Assembly: GCA_015075405.1 (NCBI GenBank)
Contig: JABTUK010000005.1
Span: forward strand, 1,123,747 to 1,187,746
Source: Anaerolineales bacterium
Lineage (GTDB): Bacteria > Chloroflexota > Anaerolineae > 4572-78 > J111
Length of the DNA: 64,000 bases
Direction of reading: 5' to 3'
The notes beneath the pieces were generated by a model. It was not told the origin of the DNA and did no database searches. It worked only from the letters and a program-made list of their open reading frames with translations. A program made the position numbers and the translations under genes. Shown here one piece after another: positions 48,493 to 56,754 of the stretch; within the stretch, counting starts at the first letter, position 1, and every line of letters starts with the position of its first letter.

Positions 48493-50436
48493 ATGGAACT
48501 GCAACTCCCGGTAGTATTCAACGATCGCTACCAGCTCATCAAGAAAATCGGTGAAGGCGGTCTGGCCGAAGTATATCAGGCCCAGGATATGGCCCTGGGC
48601 CGGTTGGTGGCGGTCAAGGCGCTGCGCCCGCAGTATACCCGCGATCCCAACTTTTTGGTCAATTTCCACCGCGAAGCTCAGAGCGCCGCTCGACTGAGCG
48701 ACCCCCACATCGTCGCGGTCTACGATTTTGGCCAGGATAAAAATCGGCCCTATATCGTCATGGAGTGGATCGCTGGGTCTGATTTGCGCGCCCTGCTGGA
48801 TGGGCATGGGAAACTGCCGGTTGATCAAGCCGTTGAGTACGGGACACAAATCTGCTTTGCCGTCGGTACGGCCCACCGGGCCGGCCTGGTGCATGGAGAT
48901 TTGAAGCCCGGCAATATCCTGATTACCCCCAACAATCAAATAAAAGTGACCGATTTTGGCCTGGCCAAAGCCCTGGGCGACAGCGCCATGGATGCGGGTG
49001 AGGTTGTTTGGGGCACACCGGCCTACTTTGCTCCAGAACAGGCTTCCGGCGACCGGGTACTGCCGGCCACCGACGTTTACGCCATTGGCATTATTTTGTA
49101 TGAAATGCTCACGGGACGGGTCCCTTTTGTCGGGGTTGACGACCAGGAGGTAGCCCGCAAGCAAATCTACGAAGCCCATATTCCGGTTGACCAGATCAAT
49201 CCCCGCATCCCCGAACCGCTGGCCCGGATTGTGGACGCGGCCATGGCCAAAAATATCAACGAGCGTTTCCTGACCGCCGACCACCTGCGCGAAGCCTTGA
49301 CCCTGTTCCAGCAAGGTGGTCTAAGTCAAGCTGGGCTGAGCGCCCCGATTTCGTCGGTGGTGGGGTCGCCGGTGCAAAAAGTTATGACGCCCTCGGCTGT
49401 GCCCCCGCCCCCCCCGCCCCCGGCCCGCCGCTACGTTCCGGCAGCGCAGGCGGCCCGTCAGAAAAAAGGCGGCTTTGATGGACTTATGTTTGTGCTGGGC
49501 ATTCTGGCAATCCTGGCGATTATGGGGCTAATTCCTTTGTTTGTGGCCGTTTACGCTGCCTATTTCCGCGAACCGGCCGGCAATTCGTCGGGACTGCCTA
49601 CACTCGCGCCGGGCCAGATTGCCATGCCCTATATCATCGGCCTGGAGGAAAATGGAGCGCGTTCGGCCCTACAAAACCTGGGCCTGACGATGGTGGTTGA
49701 AGGCGAGGAACCGCACCCCGACCTGCCGGCCTTTACCATTGTGCGCCAATCTATCGAAGCGGGCCAGCCGGTAGCGCCTGGCACAACTGTTGGTGTGGTG
49801 TTGAGCCAGGGGCCGCCGCTGATCGAAGTGCCCAATGTCATTGGCCTGCGCTACGAAGAGGCTCAGCCGCGCCTGGAAAGCCTGGATTTGGTGGTGCAAA
49901 AGTATGAGGATTGGAGCGCTGAAACGCCCGGCAACGTGATTAATCAAGACCCGCCGGCCACTTCGCTGGTGGCTAATCGCACCCTGGTGACGCTGGTGGT
50001 CAGTAGCGGCTCGCGTGTGCCGGTGGGGGCCAACCTGGGCGGGCAAATTGTGCTCAATGCCTATGAGATTCCGCGTATTCAATACAAGGCTGGGGAAGCG
50101 ATTAACTTAACTTTTTTTTGGCAGGCGGTCACGCTGCCTACGGCCAACTATAATCTCTTTATTCATCTAACCACACCACAGGGCGGAATTGTTTCTCAAA
50201 TTGACACCCAGCCGCAGGGCGGGGTCAGGCCAACCAGCAATTGGGGCGTAGGCGATTTAATTGTTGATCCCTATCAGCTTCCCATTCCGCCCACAACCGC
50301 ACCCGGCGATTATCAAATCCGCATCGGTTTCTACACGGCTGATACCAAAGCCCGTTTGCCCATTTTTGAGCCAGGCCGGGGCCAACCCGACAATCTGGGT
50401 GCGCTTATTTTGCGGACCATTCAGGTAGTGCCGTAA
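48493..50436 (+). CDS. Membrane Ser/Thr protein kinase with PASTA repeats
   Basis: About 648 residues. The cytoplasmic kinase has a glycine-rich loop IGEGGLAEVYQA, ATP lysine K42, catalytic D136 and N141, DFG at 154-156 and GTPAYFAPEQA. The catalytic loop reads HGDLKPGN instead of HRD; loss of the Arg suggests weaker dependence on activation-loop phosphorylation. A proline-rich linker, a transmembrane helix (about 330-352) and two extracellular PASTA repeats follow (MPYIIGLEENGARSALQNLG and VPNVIGLRYEEAQPRLESLD). The last 130 residues form an extra beta-rich domain. PASTA repeats sense peptidoglycan or lipid II. Start at ATG 48493; a TTG at 48460 is possible. Confidence 0.88.
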   Translation: MELQLPVVFNDRYQLIKKIGEGGLAEVYQAQDMALGRLVAVKALRPQYTRDPNFLVNFHREAQSAARLSDPHIVAVYDFGQDKNRPYIVMEWIAGSDLRALLDGHGKLPVDQAVEYGTQICFAVGTAHRAGLVHGDLKPGNILITPNNQIKVTDFGLAKALGDSAMDAGEVVWGTPAYFAPEQASGDRVLPATDVYAIGIILYEMLTGRVPFVGVDDQEVARKQIYEAHIPVDQINPRIPEPLARIVDAAMAKNINERFLTADHLREALTLFQQGGLSQAGLSAPISSVVGSPVQKVMTPSAVPPPPPPPARRYVPAAQAARQKKGGFDGLMFVLGILAILAIMGLIPLFVAVYAAYFREPAGNSSGLPTLAPGQIAMPYIIGLEENGARSALQNLGLTMVVEGEEPHPDLPAFTIVRQSIEAGQPVAPGTTVGVVLSQGPPLIEVPNVIGLRYEEAQPRLESLDLVVQKYEDWSAETPGNVINQDPPATSLVANRTLVTLVVSSGSRVPVGANLGGQIVLNAYEIPRIQYKAGEAINLTFFWQAVTLPTANYNLFIHLTTPQGGIVSQIDTQPQGGVRPTSNWGVGDLIVDPYQLPIPPTTAPGDYQIRIGFYTADTKARLPIFEPGRGQPDNLGALILRTIQVVP

Positions 50437-50442
50437 GGGTTA

Positions 50443-50545
50443 AATGTTAAAACGTTCCACGTTAAACGTTTTATCTTGTTCCCAAATTCGGTATGGAAAC
50501 GAAAAGAACGTTCAAACGTTCAAACCTTCAACGTTTAACGTTTTA
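50443..50545. repeat. ACGTT-type heptamer/octamer arrays upstream of ftsH
   Basis: ACGTTCC, ACGTTAA, ACGTTTT at 50453-50473, and after a spacer AACGTTCA units and ACGTTTA, ACGTTTT at 50508-50545. The whole block can fold on itself because ACGT is palindromic. It fills most of the gap between the kinase and ftsH. Confidence 0.6.
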
Positions 50546-50673
50546 TACGGTTGGCGAATCCCATTTGTTTTGGTATAATTACGGTCAACTTTTAATATCT
50601 TTGCCCGACAAACGGGTAAAGTGGCCTTTTTTCTGTCAGAAAAGGGGTATCCAAATACTCCCTGGAGGAAAGT

Positions 50674-52599
50674 GTGAATTCAGGTCTGTTTAAAAATAGT
50701 ATAGTATATTTGTTGATCCTGCTGGCTGTAGCGGCGCTGATTTTTAGCATCTTTTCCAACCCCAGAGATAACAATGAATTGGATATTACCACCGTGGCCA
50801 GCGACATCAAAGCTGGCAAAATATCCAAGATCAGTGTTAAAGATGATGATATAACTGTCGAGTATCTTCAATCCAACAAGGCCCCGGTCAAATCGCGCAA
50901 AGAGTCGCGGGTCAGCATCTTTACCAGTTTTGAGAAACTGGGTGTGACCAAAGAGGAGTTGAGCAAGGTTGATATTGAGGTCATCCCACCCAGCGCCTGG
51001 AGCGATTGGGGGACGCTGGCTATCACCGTTCTGCCGTTGATTATCTTTGGCGGTCTGCTCTTTTTTATGGTCCGGCAGGCGCAGGGGTCTAACAACCAGG
51101 CGATGAGCTTTGGCAAAAGCCGCGCCCGCATGCTCACCGGTGATAAGCCGACGGTGACATTCGACGATGTGGCTGGCGCGGACGAAGCCAAACAAGAACT
51201 GGCCGAAGTGGTTGAATTTTTGCGCGAGCCGGAGAAATTTATCTCGCTGGGCGCGCGTATCCCTAAAGGTGTGTTGATGGTGGGACCGCCCGGCTGCGGT
51301 AAAACGCTGCTGGCCAAAGCCGTGGCCGGGGAAGCAGGTGTGCCTTTCTTCAGCATCTCCGGCTCTGAATTTGTCGAAATGTTTGTCGGCGTGGGGGCCA
51401 GCCGGGTGCGCGACCTGTTCGACCAGGCCAAACGCAACAGCCCGTGCATCATCTTTGTGGACGAAATTGACGCCGTAGGGCGACATCGCGGAGCCGGCTT
51501 GGGCGGCAGCCACGACGAGCGGGAACAAACGCTCAACCAAATTCTGGTAGAGATGGACGGCTTCGATACCGACACCAACGTGATTGTAGTCGCCGCGACC
51601 AACCGGCCCGACATTCTCGACCCAGCCCTGCTGCGGCCCGGCCGTTTTGACCGGCGGGTGGTGTTAGACCGGCCCGACTGGCAGGGGCGCAAGCAAATTT
51701 TGCACGTGCATGCGCGCGGCAAGCCCATGTCTAGCGATGTTAACCTGGAAGCATTGGCCAAGGCCACCGTTGGTTTTTCCGGGGCCGACCTGGAAAATGT
51801 GATCAACGAAGGAGCCATTCTGGCGGCGCGGCGCAACCAAAAGCAGATTACCATGACCGACTTGCAGGAATCTATCGAAAAGGTGCGCCTGGGGCCGGAG
51901 CGCCGCAGCCGGGTAATTACCGACCAGGAAAAAGAGGTGGTTGCTTATCACGAAGCCGGCCATGCTCTGGTGGCCCATCTGATTGAGGAAGCCGATCCGG
52001 TTCACAAGGTCAGTATCATTGCTCGTGGCGGTGCGGGCGGCTTTACCATGTTCCTGCCCGAAGATGACCAAACATTAATCAGCCGGTCAGCCTTTAAGGC
52101 CCGGCTGGCGGTTGGCCTGGGGGGACGCGCGGCGGAGGAAATCATCTTCCCCACCGTTACTACCGGCGCCAGCGGTGACCTGGAAAATATCACCCGTATG
52201 GCTCGGGCCATGGTCACCCAATTTGGCATGAGTAAAAAATTAGGTCCGCTCACCTTTGGCGACAAGGACGAGTTGATCTTTTTGGGCCGGCAAATTAGTG
52301 AGCAGCGCAATTACAGTGAAGAGATAGCCGAACAGATTGACTTTGAAGTGCGGCAACTGGTTGATGAGGCTCACGAGCGCTCATTGCAGATTCTGCGTGA
52401 TAACATTGACATGCTGCATCTCATTGCCAAACGCCTGATTGATGAGGAAACCATTGATGCGGCTGAATTTGCAGCGCTCTTTGTAAACAATACCACGCCT
52501 CAATCTTCGCCTCCGCAGCAGGGGACGCCTTCCAAAGACTCGCCGGATGCGTCGCCCCGATTGACCCCCCCGCCATCACCCGCACCGCTGCCGATTTAA
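50674..52599 (+). CDS. ftsH: FtsH ATP-dependent zinc metalloprotease
   Basis: 641 residues, standard length. Two N-terminal transmembrane helices (about 8-26 and 110-130) flank a short periplasmic domain. The AAA domain has Walker A GPPGCGKT, Walker B IIFVDEIDAVG, the pore motif FVEMFVGVGASRVRDLFDQA and the arginine finger region RPGRFDRRVVLDRPD. The protease zinc site is HEAGH. The enzyme degrades membrane and short-lived cytoplasmic proteins. The start is a GTG with GGAGGAAA close upstream. A strong terminator follows. Confidence 0.97.
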   Translation: MNSGLFKNSIVYLLILLAVAALIFSIFSNPRDNNELDITTVASDIKAGKISKISVKDDDITVEYLQSNKAPVKSRKESRVSIFTSFEKLGVTKEELSKVDIEVIPPSAWSDWGTLAITVLPLIIFGGLLFFMVRQAQGSNNQAMSFGKSRARMLTGDKPTVTFDDVAGADEAKQELAEVVEFLREPEKFISLGARIPKGVLMVGPPGCGKTLLAKAVAGEAGVPFFSISGSEFVEMFVGVGASRVRDLFDQAKRNSPCIIFVDEIDAVGRHRGAGLGGSHDEREQTLNQILVEMDGFDTDTNVIVVAATNRPDILDPALLRPGRFDRRVVLDRPDWQGRKQILHVHARGKPMSSDVNLEALAKATVGFSGADLENVINEGAILAARRNQKQITMTDLQESIEKVRLGPERRSRVITDQEKEVVAYHEAGHALVAHLIEEADPVHKVSIIARGGAGGFTMFLPEDDQTLISRSAFKARLAVGLGGRAAEEIIFPTVTTGASGDLENITRMARAMVTQFGMSKKLGPLTFGDKDELIFLGRQISEQRNYSEEIAEQIDFEVRQLVDEAHERSLQILRDNIDMLHLIAKRLIDEETIDAAEFAALFVNNTTPQSSPPQQGTPSKDSPDASPRLTPPPSPAPLPI

Positions 52600-52615
52600 A
52601 GCAGTTGACAAAAAA

Positions 52616-52650
52616 GCGGCCCTGCTGTTGAGCAGGGCCGCTTTTAATTT
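52616..52650. terminator. Bidirectional rho-independent terminator
   Basis: GCGGCCCTGCT pairs with AGCAGGGCCGC around GTTG, followed by TTTTAATTTT on the plus strand and preceded by AAAAAA for the minus strand. It ends ftsH and the convergent thioesterase gene. Confidence 0.92.
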
Positions 52651-52653
52651 TGC

Positions 52654-53064
52654 TTACAAAAGCAGGTTTTGAAATAACCCTTCCAATTCTTTCGGCAGAA
52701 AAGGTCTACCGGCCTTGTTCAGCGCTGTGCCAATAACATTGGCCTGCAAAATGGGTTTTTCATCCGGCAGGCGAAAGATGTCTTGCCGAAACCCAAAGCG
52801 CAACCGGGAGACACGTTCAAAGTTCAACCCCACATAGAAGCGGTCAGCCGGACGCAGTGGATAGAGATAATCAATCTCAACCCGAATCACCACCAGATCT
52901 ATCCCTTGCCTGGACAACTCCACAAAATCGAGGCCGCGCTCTTTGAGAAAAACATGGCGGGTATGTTCCAGGTAGTTTTGATAGACAGCGTTGTTGACAA
53001 TACCTTGAAAATCACATTCGTAGTCACGGACTTCAAAGGTCAGTTTGAATTGATAGTTGTTCAT
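52654..53064 (-). CDS. Acyl-CoA thioesterase-like hotdog protein
   Basis: 136 residues of the 4-hydroxybenzoyl-CoA thioesterase type hotdog fold: FEVRDYECDFQGIVNNAVYQ (with catalytic Asp) followed by NYLEHTRHVFLKERGLDFVE, and later IDYLYPLRPADRFYVGLNFE. The family hydrolyses acyl-CoAs. The ATG at 53064 begins the domain exactly; the ORF extension to 53247 lies in the HAD gene. It follows the HAD stop by 12 bases, so the two are probably one transcript. Confidence 0.85.
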   Translation of the reverse strand: MNNYQFKLTFEVRDYECDFQGIVNNAVYQNYLEHTRHVFLKERGLDFVELSRQGIDLVVIRVEIDYLYPLRPADRFYVGLNFERVSRLRFGFRQDIFRLPDEKPILQANVIGTALNKAGRPFLPKELEGLFQNLLL

Positions 53065-53075
53065 AACAGGTCTGG

Positions 53076-53765
53076 CTAATGCCCCTGGCGCATAAGCAAA
53101 TTTTTCAGGACCGGGCCAACGTGGAAAATAGTCGGGACGGCGTAATCTATGGCAATCGAGGGACCGTTTCCGCCGACCAGGACGGTGGTCATGCCCATAT
53201 CTTTGGCCGGAAGCAGATTGCGCGGGCTGTCTTCGACCATAATGCAACGCTCGCCGGGCACACCCAGCGTATCGAGGACATATTGGTAAGCCAGGGGATC
53301 AGGCTTGTTTTTGTAATTAAGGTTGGTAATGTCAATAATCTGCTCAAAATGAGGCCGTACCTGCAAGATGTTCAACACCCGCTCCGCATGGAGGTGATCG
53401 GCGTTGGTGAAGATAATCTTGCGCAGGGGGATGTCGTAGAGCATTTGATTAAGCGGCGGACTGGCCCCCAAAAAATCGGCCAAATTTATATCGTGGACAA
53501 AGGCCAGGTAATCCAGGGGGTCAATCTGGTATTCATGCATCAAGCCGCGCAGGGCCGTTCCGTGCTGCTGGTTGTAGCTGAGCTTTTTTTCCAGGACGTC
53601 ATCGGCGGGAATGCCGACTTTGTGGACCATAAATTGCAAAATTCGCTCCACAATGGCGGTCATCAGGCCACACTCGCGTGGATAGAGCGTTTCATCCAGA
53701 TCAAATAAGATGTATTCAAATGATGGCGTAGCCCGATTTTTCATCCCCGTTGTGTCCTCTGGCAT
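53076..53765 (-). CDS. HAD hydrolase, pyrimidine 5'-nucleotidase-like
   Basis: 229 residues. Motif I FDLDETLYPRECGLM, motif II IIFTNADHLHAERVLN, motif III Lys in NYKNKPDPLAYQYVLDTLGV, motif IV VEDSPRNLLPAKDMGM. This LDETLYPRE start and T-N-A pattern are typical of the SDT1/pyrimidine 5'-nucleotidase branch, which dephosphorylates UMP/CMP; that would fit the nucleobase theme of the window. Start at 53765 or at an internal ATG (53744); neither has a clear ribosome site. A long nested hairpin lies just upstream. Confidence 0.8.
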   Translation of the reverse strand: MPEDTTGMKNRATPSFEYILFDLDETLYPRECGLMTAIVERILQFMVHKVGIPADDVLEKKLSYNQQHGTALRGLMHEYQIDPLDYLAFVHDINLADFLGASPPLNQMLYDIPLRKIIFTNADHLHAERVLNILQVRPHFEQIIDITNLNYKNKPDPLAYQYVLDTLGVPGERCIMVEDSPRNLLPAKDMGMTTVLVGGNGPSIAIDYAVPTIFHVGPVLKNLLMRQGH

Positions 53766-53783
53766 AACTGTGGCCCCGGAAAC

Positions 53784-53847
53784 AAAAAAGGAGCGTCTCC
53801 ATCGGATAATGATGCGATCAGCATCGCCCCGATAGGTGAGACACTCC
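53784..53847 (-). terminator. Nested hairpin with T-run just upstream of the HAD gene
   Basis: On the minus strand GGAG-GTCTC pairs with GAGAC-CTCC. Inside are TATCGG/CCGAT and CGATGC/GCATC stems, and six T follow directly. It looks like a rho-independent terminator or a leader attenuator 19 bases before the HAD start. The rest of the gap 53766-54157 holds class A copy A2 and class C copy C2. Confidence 0.7.
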
Positions 53848-53877
53848 TCTTTGTTAATGAACTAAATCTTTTAAACT

Positions 53878-53969
53878 CAGTAGATCCAATTTTTCACCGT
53901 AGCTGGCGCATCCCTATGCGTCAGCGGGCGGCATAGGGATGCCACCCTACGGGAAATTTGGATCCACTG
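53878..53969. repeat. Class A MITE-like element, copy A2
   Basis: 92 bp, ends CAGTAGATCCAA and TTGGATCCACTG, flanked by AAACT on both sides. Identical to copy A1 except for two bases that are exchanged between the left and right terminal repeats. Confidence 0.85.
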
Positions 53970-54062
53970 AAACTGGCTATCTTAGCATAGCACACAGTGA
54001 TGGCCTAAGACAATGGGTATTTTGGCCCTGCGCTTAAACCCGAAGGGGGGGCATTATATAAT

Positions 54063-54159
54063 CGTCTAAAGATAAGTTCCCCCAAGTTCCTGTAAGTTCC
54101 CAGGGAACTAAGGGAACTCACAGGAACTCAAAACGGGACGTGGATTTTGGACGCTGACT
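54063..54159. repeat. Class C palindromic element, copy C2
   Basis: Ends CGTCTAAAGATAAG and TGGATTTTGGACGCTGACT with a core AGTTCCCAGGGAACT and several AGTTCC/GGAACT units. Its right end overlaps the TAG stop of the DUF2330 gene. Confidence 0.75.
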
Positions 54160-55222
54160 ATGCAGTTGCCGTCCGCCGGCGCTGCCGGGATAGCAGCAGG
54201 ACCGTTCCCCCGACTATTATTACCAACCCCACCAGGCATGCGCCGCCCATTACCAGAAGAATAATCGGTACGCCGCCAATGTCATACCTGTACTCGATCT
54301 CAACGTCATAATATATCTCATCCGCAGCCGCCGGGCTGAAACGGTAATCATCGTTGACGCTTGGCGGGTTCCAGATGCGCTCCTCGAATTTGGTCAGAAA
54401 CAGTTTGCGGTCTACAAATGGGGCCAGGGGTGATTCAGCCGGCAGCGCAGCCGGCTCGATCCAGCCGGCAAAGGCAACACGGCTGTCGCCAAACGTCTGG
54501 GCCTTCTCCACCCGGTGGTCGGACAGCACATACAGATAAACCGGCATCACTCCTGTAGCCAGGGCAGTAGCCCGCATAGGATAAATCAGTTCGTCGGAGG
54601 GAAAGGTAATCCACAAGGGGTCGAGTTCACCGCTCAGTTCCTGGCCGTTGGCGCCGGAGGTTAACCGGGCGGCTATGTAAAACCACTTCTGTTCGACATA
54701 GGCTTGCAGCACCTCGTCTAATCCGTCGGGAAAGGTGTAGCCGTTGTCGGCCAGCCAGTCGCTCAGAGCGGTGGCATCGGTGGCGGCCAGGGTGCTGACC
54801 TCAAATGGGCCTAAGGTTTGCTGTCGCAGCAGCGTTACCGGCGCAGCCCCTCCGACCGCGCCATCCGGCGCAGCCCCGGCTCCCAAAGCGACCGGCGGTA
54901 TCAGCCCATAGCGGTATTCTACCCTGGGTTTGGTCAGCTCTTGCAATGTGTCGAACAGTTCTGCTTGGCCCAGTTGTACCGTTGCTTCGACGGGGACGGG
55001 CATAATCCAGGCGGCTTCGGTGGTATTGCCCTGCACGCCCAAAGCCATGACAATATCCTCGGTCTGCCCATCCCAACGCACTAAGGCGCGCTCCTGCACC
55101 ACCGTGCCCTCGCCCTCGCGGGGAATGTAAGCGCCGCAGCCGCATGCTTCCGCCGGAGCGGCGAACAAGAGTAATACCAGCCAAATGCTAACCGGGATCA
55201 AGTACCAGAGTCGTTGTGTCAT
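54158..55222 (-). CDS. DUF2330 membrane-anchored surface protein
   Basis: 354 residues. Signal peptide (about 1-26, ending AEACGCGAYIPREGEG), then a beta-rich extracytoplasmic domain with the DUF2330 signatures VQERALVRWDGQTEDIVMAL and EAAWIMPVPVEATVQLGQAE, WITFPSDELIYPMRATALAT, and one C-terminal transmembrane helix (about 320-345) with a basic tail. The cysteine trio CGCG at the mature N-terminus is a family feature. Function unknown. The gene is bracketed by two class C repeats, the downstream one covering its stop codon. Confidence 0.88.
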   Translation of the reverse strand: MTQRLWYLIPVSIWLVLLLFAAPAEACGCGAYIPREGEGTVVQERALVRWDGQTEDIVMALGVQGNTTEAAWIMPVPVEATVQLGQAELFDTLQELTKPRVEYRYGLIPPVALGAGAAPDGAVGGAAPVTLLRQQTLGPFEVSTLAATDATALSDWLADNGYTFPDGLDEVLQAYVEQKWFYIAARLTSGANGQELSGELDPLWITFPSDELIYPMRATALATGVMPVYLYVLSDHRVEKAQTFGDSRVAFAGWIEPAALPAESPLAPFVDRKLFLTKFEERIWNPPSVNDDYRFSPAAADEIYYDVEIEYRYDIGGVPIILLVMGGACLVGLVIIVGGTVLLLSRQRRRTATA

Positions 55223-55235
55223 GGTTTACCTATAA

Positions 55236-55336
55236 GTGACTGTCCAAAAATAAGTTCCCTAAGTTCCTATGAGTTCCCAGGGAACTAAAGGAACTCGTAG
55301 GAACTCAAAACGGGAAGTAAATTTTAGACGTTTACT
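55236..55336. repeat. Class C palindromic element, copy C3
   Basis: Ends AGTGACTGTCCAAAAATAAG and GTAAATTTTAGACGTTTACT around the same AGTTCCCAGGGAACT core, same orientation as C2. It lies 14 bases upstream of the DUF2330 start. Confidence 0.75.
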
Positions 55337-55364
55337 AAGTAATTCACCATTCACAATTCACAAT

Positions 55365-56420
55365 TTATTTGGCCGTTTCCGGCACAAAGGGCACTTCCAA
55401 CTCGCCGCTGATAATCTTGGCTTTGGCCTCTTCGACCTGCTTCAGCGCTTCCGGCGGAATCTTGTCGGCCAGGGCCGGGTTGACAGTCACATCCAGCGCA
55501 CCCTGGGCAATGCCATAGCGATAGTACGGCGCGTCGAATTTACCCTCCAGAGTACTCTTCATCATATCTTCAAACATGGGTTCCAGGTTCCAAATCAGGT
55601 TGACCAGCACCACATCGGGGCCGTTCTCGGTCATGTCGCCCACGTAGCCGGTCACAAAGCCGCCCTTTTCCTTGGCCGCCTCAATCGCGCCGACGGTGGG
55701 CGCCTCGCCGCATTGAATCCAGAAGTCAACGCCGGTATCGGCCTGAGCCAGTGCTGCTTCCTTGCCCTTCGAGGCATCGAGCCAATCGCCAATGGCGGTG
55801 GAGGTCACTTCAGCATTGGGGTTGACGGTTTTGGCCCCGGCCAGCATCGCCTCACCCATCGCGTGGCAAACCGGGATATCGAAGCCGTAAATTGCGCCCA
55901 GCTTGCCGCTTTTGGAAACGTGTCCGGCAATGATGCCGACCAGATAAGCCGCCTCATAGAAAGGCTGGTCGTAGTCGGCCACATTTTTGGCGGTGCGGTT
56001 GATACCCCCACCCCAGGCAAAGTTGGTTTCGGGAAACTCCTGGGCCACCTCAAAAACGGCATCCTGGTAGCTGAAGCTGTGGGCCACAATCATCTGGAAG
56101 CCTTTTTCGGCCAGTTCGCGCAGCACCCGGCCCACATCGGCGGGGGCCACACTTTCAGAATAGGTTGTCTCGTAGCCTTTAGCCTTCATGGCATTCAAGG
56201 CATTGAAACCGGCCTCATTCCACGAGTTATCATCGGGCGGGCCGATGATAATCAAGGCGAGTTTGCCCTTGCCCTCCGTGTTGGCCTCGGCCGGTGCGGC
56301 GGCTTCTTCTTTGGGCTGGGTTGGCTCCGCTGGCGCTGTCGGGGCTGCGCCACATGCGGTCAACAGTAGCAAACCGACCAGCAGCAGCAAACTTCCGTAG
56401 TAAGTATAAAGCTTGTTCAT
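55365..56420 (-). CDS. Second BMP-family binding lipoprotein, without its transporter
   Basis: About 351 residues. Signal peptide with lipobox LLTAC, short linker, PBP1/BMP domain: GKLALIIIGPPDDNSWNEAG, VGRVLRELAEKGFQMIVAHS, NFAWGGGINRTAKNVADYDQ, PFYEAAYLVGIIAGHVSKSG, KLGAIYGFDIPVCHAMGEAM, VNPNAEVTSTAIGDWLDASK. Related to but clearly different from the lipoprotein at 31299. No permease or ATPase is adjacent, so it may share the subunits encoded at 24154-31206 or act as an orphan receptor. ATG 56420 is chosen over the ORF start (56438) because GAGAG lies upstream. Confidence 0.88.
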   Translation of the reverse strand: MNKLYTYYGSLLLLVGLLLLTACGAAPTAPAEPTQPKEEAAAPAEANTEGKGKLALIIIGPPDDNSWNEAGFNALNAMKAKGYETTYSESVAPADVGRVLRELAEKGFQMIVAHSFSYQDAVFEVAQEFPETNFAWGGGINRTAKNVADYDQPFYEAAYLVGIIAGHVSKSGKLGAIYGFDIPVCHAMGEAMLAGAKTVNPNAEVTSTAIGDWLDASKGKEAALAQADTGVDFWIQCGEAPTVGAIEAAKEKGGFVTGYVGDMTENGPDVVLVNLIWNLEPMFEDMMKSTLEGKFDAPYYRYGIAQGALDVTVNPALADKIPPEALKQVEEAKAKIISGELEVPFVPETAK

Positions 56421-56754
56421 GATTTTCTCTCTCCCCAAATAAATTAAATAAAAATCTCATGTTTACAAATAATAAGATCACCTGTTACAAGATTTCTTTT
56501 TGCGTAATCATCTCCTTATTGTTTGAAGAGTTTGGTAAATCCAAAATTTAAACATCTTGCGTGTTGTGTCATGCAGCACACAAGATGTAACACCAACTGG
56601 GATAATTAATTTCTCGAAAGGTTACTACTCAGGATCGTCATTTCGAGCGACGAAGGAGCGAGAAATCTCCAGGGCACAACATGTAAAAGTAAAACGTCGG
56701 GGATTTCTCCCTACGGTCGAAATGACATGGCTGAGCATTTACCTCGAAAGTACC
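56421..56754. other. Intergenic region, mainly class G repeat
   Basis: No gene seen. A CTTGCGTGTTGTG / CACAAGATGTAACAC imperfect inverted repeat lies at 56556-56595, and class G copy G2 fills 56629-56734. The rest is A+T-rich and probably holds the promoter of the BMP gene. Confidence 0.5.
56629..56734. repeat. Class G inverted-repeat element, copy G2
   Basis: TCAGGATCGTCATTTCGAGC at the left end and CGAAATGACATGGCTGA at the right end, with GAGAAATC and GGATTTCTC as a second inverted pair. Same organisation as G1 at 21085-21201. Confidence 0.75.

Noticed and set aside
53784..53847. Known riboswitch class upstream of the HAD gene
   Set aside because: I compared the conserved bases I remember for fluoride, c-di-GMP and ykkC-type classes and none matched; it is listed only as a nested hairpin.
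55269..56369. 366-residue open frame on the plus strand
   Set aside because: Antisense to the second BMP lipoprotein; starts inside a class C repeat.
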